DNA of 64,000 bases from Variovorax sp. SG517 (lineage in GTDB: Bacteria > Pseudomonadota > Gammaproteobacteria > Burkholderiales > Burkholderiaceae_C): NCBI RefSeq assembly GCF_013376045.1, contig NZ_JABMJG010000006.1:62001-126000 (forward strand). Reading direction: 5' to 3'. The notes below the pieces were generated by a model. That model did not search any database. It was not told the origin of the DNA and was given only the letters and a program-made list of their open reading frames with translations. Shown piece by piece: positions 61,945 to 64,000 of this stretch (the stretch's first letter is position 1; each line of letters opens with the position of its first letter). The translations under genes were made by a program, and so were the position numbers.

Positions 61945-62760
61945 TCAGAGCGTCGGGGACTCCGAAGGCTTGATCGCTTCGACACCTTCGACAAGCGCCA
62001 GAACTCGCAACGGGCTGCCGGAGCCTTCGAGAATCTTCAGCGGCGCCGAAAAGATCAAGGCCCCGGTGACCGGGAGAAGATCAAGGTTGGTCAGGCATTG
62101 GAGGCCATATTTACCGGCACCGTGCATGAGTGAATGGCATGGATAGGCCAGAGGCCACTTGAAGGATTGGCCCGCATCCGTGTTGAGCGTTTCGACGCCG
62201 AATCCATGCACGTCGCGCTCACCGATGAGCCATTCGATCGCTTCCTGCGTGGGGCCGGGCGTGTGCGCGCCGTCTTCGCGGACGTTCAGGAACGCGGCCG
62301 CGTCATCGACACGTTTGGACCAGTCCGTCCTGAACAGCACCCAGCTCTTCGCGGGGATCCGGCCATGCCGGCTCTCCCACTGCTCGAGGAATTCCCGGGT
62401 GAGCAACCAGTCGCTGTCCTGGGCAACCTCCGCACTGGCATCGACGACGATCGCGGGCGCGAGGAAGTCTTCGACGGCGATGGCATCCACCGTATTGGCG
62501 TCATGCCCACGTCCCGTGATCCAGTGCGCCGGGGCGTCGAAATGGGTCCCCGTGTGCTCGCCGCAGCTGAAGTTGTTCCAGTACCAATCCGGGCCCGCCT
62601 CGTCGTATCTGGAGATGCGGTCTCGCCTGAAGCCCTGCACCTGCCCGAACTCGGGAGGCAGTCGCAGGGACGGAAAGCTCTCGCTCAAGGTCTGGGTCAG
62701 GTCGATCACGCGGATCTTGCGAGAGCCCAGGGACTCGGTAAGCAGCTGCAGTGTGTTCAT
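61945..62760 (-). CDS. Cyclase-family (PF04199-type) metal-dependent hydrolase, paralogue 1
   Basis: 271 residues. The metal-binding motif HTGTHFDAPAHW in the middle is typical of the cyclase/KynB/isatin-hydrolase group (HxGTHxDxPxH). DLTQTLSESFPSLRLPPEFG at the start, then MHGAGKYGLQCLTNLDLLP. Hydrolyses an amide, lactam or ring, such as N-formylkynurenine or isatin. It lies 37 bp downstream of its paralogue and 80 bp upstream of the oxidoreductase. Confidence 0.9.
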   Translation of the reverse strand: MNTLQLLTESLGSRKIRVIDLTQTLSESFPSLRLPPEFGQVQGFRRDRISRYDEAGPDWYWNNFSCGEHTGTHFDAPAHWITGRGHDANTVDAIAVEDFLAPAIVVDASAEVAQDSDWLLTREFLEQWESRHGRIPAKSWVLFRTDWSKRVDDAAAFLNVREDGAHTPGPTQEAIEWLIGERDVHGFGVETLNTDAGQSFKWPLAYPCHSLMHGAGKYGLQCLTNLDLLPVTGALIFSAPLKILEGSGSPLRVLALVEGVEAIKPSESPTL

Positions 62761-62797
62761 GTTGAATGCGCTTCGGAAAGTGGGGACGGGCGGGTCC

Positions 62798-63589
62798 TTA
62801 CAGTTGGCCTTCCACGAGCGCGAGCACCCGCAGGGGACTTCCCGAGCCGTTCAGGATCTTCAGTGGAGGGGTCAGAAGAAGCGCTCCGGTCGGCGGCAAA
62901 AGGTCCAGGTTGGTCAGGCACTGGAGACCGAGCTTTCCGGCGCCGTGCATCAAGGAATGGCACGGATACGGCGGCTTCAGGTGGTAGCCCTGGCCTGCGT
63001 CGGTTCCGATCGCTTCCGAACCGAAGCCCAGAACGTCTCTTTCCTCCACCAGGAATCTGACCGCGTCCGTGCCCGGACCCGGCGTGTGCTGGCCCGTCTC
63101 GTCGAAGTTCTGATAGGCGACCGCGTCGCCGCGCTTGCTCCAGTCCGTGCGCATCAGTACCCAGGCACCTGCCGGTATGCGGCCGTGCCGGGATTCGAAC
63201 GTGAGGATGTCCTCGACGCTGAGGAGATAGTCGGCGTCTTTCGCTGCCGCGGCCGAACAATCGATGACGCATGCCGGCGCAACCAGGTGTTGCAGCTGTA
63301 GCGTATCCACCGTGTTGTTCGGAAGATGCCGACCCGAGATCCAGTGCGCCGGCGCGTCCAGATGGGTGCCGGTGTGCTCGCTGCACGAGAAGTTGTTCCA
63401 GTACTGGCCTGGACCGCGCTCGTCGTAGCGAGAGATCTCTTCGATGCGGAAGGGCCATGCCTGGCCAAACTCGGGCGGCAGAGAGATCGTCGGGAAATCG
63501 GGAGACAAGGTCTGCGTGAGGTCGACGACGTGGATCGCTCGGGTTTTCAGCGCCTGTGCGAGCGTTTGGAGGATGCCGGTGGTAGTCAT
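62798..63589 (-). CDS. Cyclase-family metal-dependent hydrolase, paralogue 2
   Basis: 263 residues. Same motif, HTGTHLDAPAHWI, and closely similar flanks to paralogue 1 (NNFSC(S/G)EHTGTH; LPPEFGQ; MHGAGKLGLQCLTNLDLLP). A recent tandem duplication with diverged loops seems likely. The ATG overlaps the upstream SDR stop by one base (TGATG). Confidence 0.9.
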   Translation of the reverse strand: MTTTGILQTLAQALKTRAIHVVDLTQTLSPDFPTISLPPEFGQAWPFRIEEISRYDERGPGQYWNNFSCSEHTGTHLDAPAHWISGRHLPNNTVDTLQLQHLVAPACVIDCSAAAAKDADYLLSVEDILTFESRHGRIPAGAWVLMRTDWSKRGDAVAYQNFDETGQHTPGPGTDAVRFLVEERDVLGFGSEAIGTDAGQGYHLKPPYPCHSLMHGAGKLGLQCLTNLDLLPPTGALLLTPPLKILNGSGSPLRVLALVEGQL

Positions 63590-64000
63590 CACAGTCCTCC
63601 CAGCACGAGCTCTCGCTCGAGCGCCTTGGGGTTGTCTCGCCAGCGGGCGAGCCACTCCCGGGCAACGTCCCCCGGATACAGGTCCTCCAGCCCGTCGGTC
63701 AGCGCCCTGACCATCGCCCCTGCCAGCGCGCCGGGAGACAGCTTGGGTGGCGGCACGTTCTGATTCCACTCATCGTCGATGGGTCCTGGGAAGACGTTCA
63801 GCACACGAATCCCGTGGGGCAGCATTTCGGCACGCAGGCACTGCGCAAGCGACAACGCGGCTGCCTTCGACGCCGAATAGGTGGCCTGCGAGGGGAAGTT
63901 GGACAGCGCGAAGACCGACAGCAGGTTCACCCACGCGACAGCGTGACCGGGACCATCGGCCGCACGGCCCTTCAGCGCGGGCGCAAATGCTTGCGCCAGA
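63589..64000 (-). CDS. SDR-family oxidoreductase, C-terminal part (cut by window edge)
   Basis: The last about 135 residues of a short-chain dehydrogenase. The frame is open to the right edge and reads HAVAWVNLLSVFALSNFPSQ, then ATYSASKAAALSLAQCLRAE (YxxxK site) and IRVLNVFPGPID. The start and the nucleotide-binding part lie outside. It couples by TGATG overlap to the cyclase paralogue 2, so it is probably the head of this operon's later part. Confidence 0.82.
   Translation of the reverse strand, partial: LAQAFAPALKGRAADGPGHAVAWVNLLSVFALSNFPSQATYSASKAAALSLAQCLRAEMLPHGIRVLNVFPGPIDDEWNQNVPPPKLSPGALAGAMVRALTDGLEDLYPGDVAREWLARWRDNPKALERELVLGGL

Noticed and set aside
1..64000. CRISPR arrays, transposases, integrases, phage genes, tRNA or rRNA genes.
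   Set aside because: None could be recognised in any frame or by repeat structure; the window appears to be ordinary chromosomal accessory and catabolic DNA.

Overview
The window looks like a chromosomal segment from a GC-rich betaproteobacterium of the order Burkholderiales, most like the Comamonadaceae (for example Variovorax). The grounds are very high GC, three Bug/TctC-type solute receptors, IclR and GntR regulators beside catabolic genes, many AraC and TetR regulators, an indolepyruvate oxidoreductase and hardly any recognisable mobile DNA. The genus is an inference. I saw no rRNA, tRNA, CRISPR array, insertion sequence or phage gene.

Layout. 1-9 kb: an IclR-regulated catabolic unit (Bug receptor and an acyl-CoA ligase fused to a citrate-synthase-like domain), then a DctP-like binding protein overlapping a membrane PAS-GGDEF-EAL protein, then a strong small-RNA candidate. 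9-13.4 kb: DNA polymerase II, an AraC regulator and an NAD-dependent epimerase. 13.6-21 kb: small secreted, hydrophilic and stress-type genes (SDR, VOC, DUF4142, DUF1264, PA2169-like protein, manganese catalase). Several are damaged: a frameshift, an internal deletion, a lost metal ligand, and a truncated copy of the epimerase gene.

21-29 kb: a four-gene chain with 4-nt overlaps (AraC, AzlC, AzlD, YbaK), HxlR with a CMD protein, TetR with a redoxin, a DUF1016 nuclease carrying in-gene palindromes, and a Crp-type regulator. 29-41 kb: an OmpA lipoprotein, a classical autotransporter, and a tightly coupled import operon (DUF2946, TonB receptor, family-5 binding protein, two permeases, double ATPase) that probably takes up a metal complex or peptide-like chelate. 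41-48 kb: two TetR units whose operators can be read in the sequence. One controls a SnoaL-like protein and an MFS pump; the other probably controls a DUF5666 protein followed by cytochrome b and a molybdopterin oxidoreductase.

48-64 kb: an SDR/AraC pair, then a GntR-linked catabolic cluster (two Bug receptors, a YrdC-like protein, an aconitase-type hydratase in two subunits and a PEP-mutase-type lyase). This resembles the alkylmaleate/alkylmalate branch known from dimethylmaleate breakdown. The last cluster has indolepyruvate oxidoreductase subunits, a hotdog thioesterase, two tandem metal-dependent cyclase/hydrolase paralogues and an SDR cut by the window edge. It points to breakdown of an aromatic 2-oxo acid, with the ring-opening or amide-hydrolysing substrate unknown.
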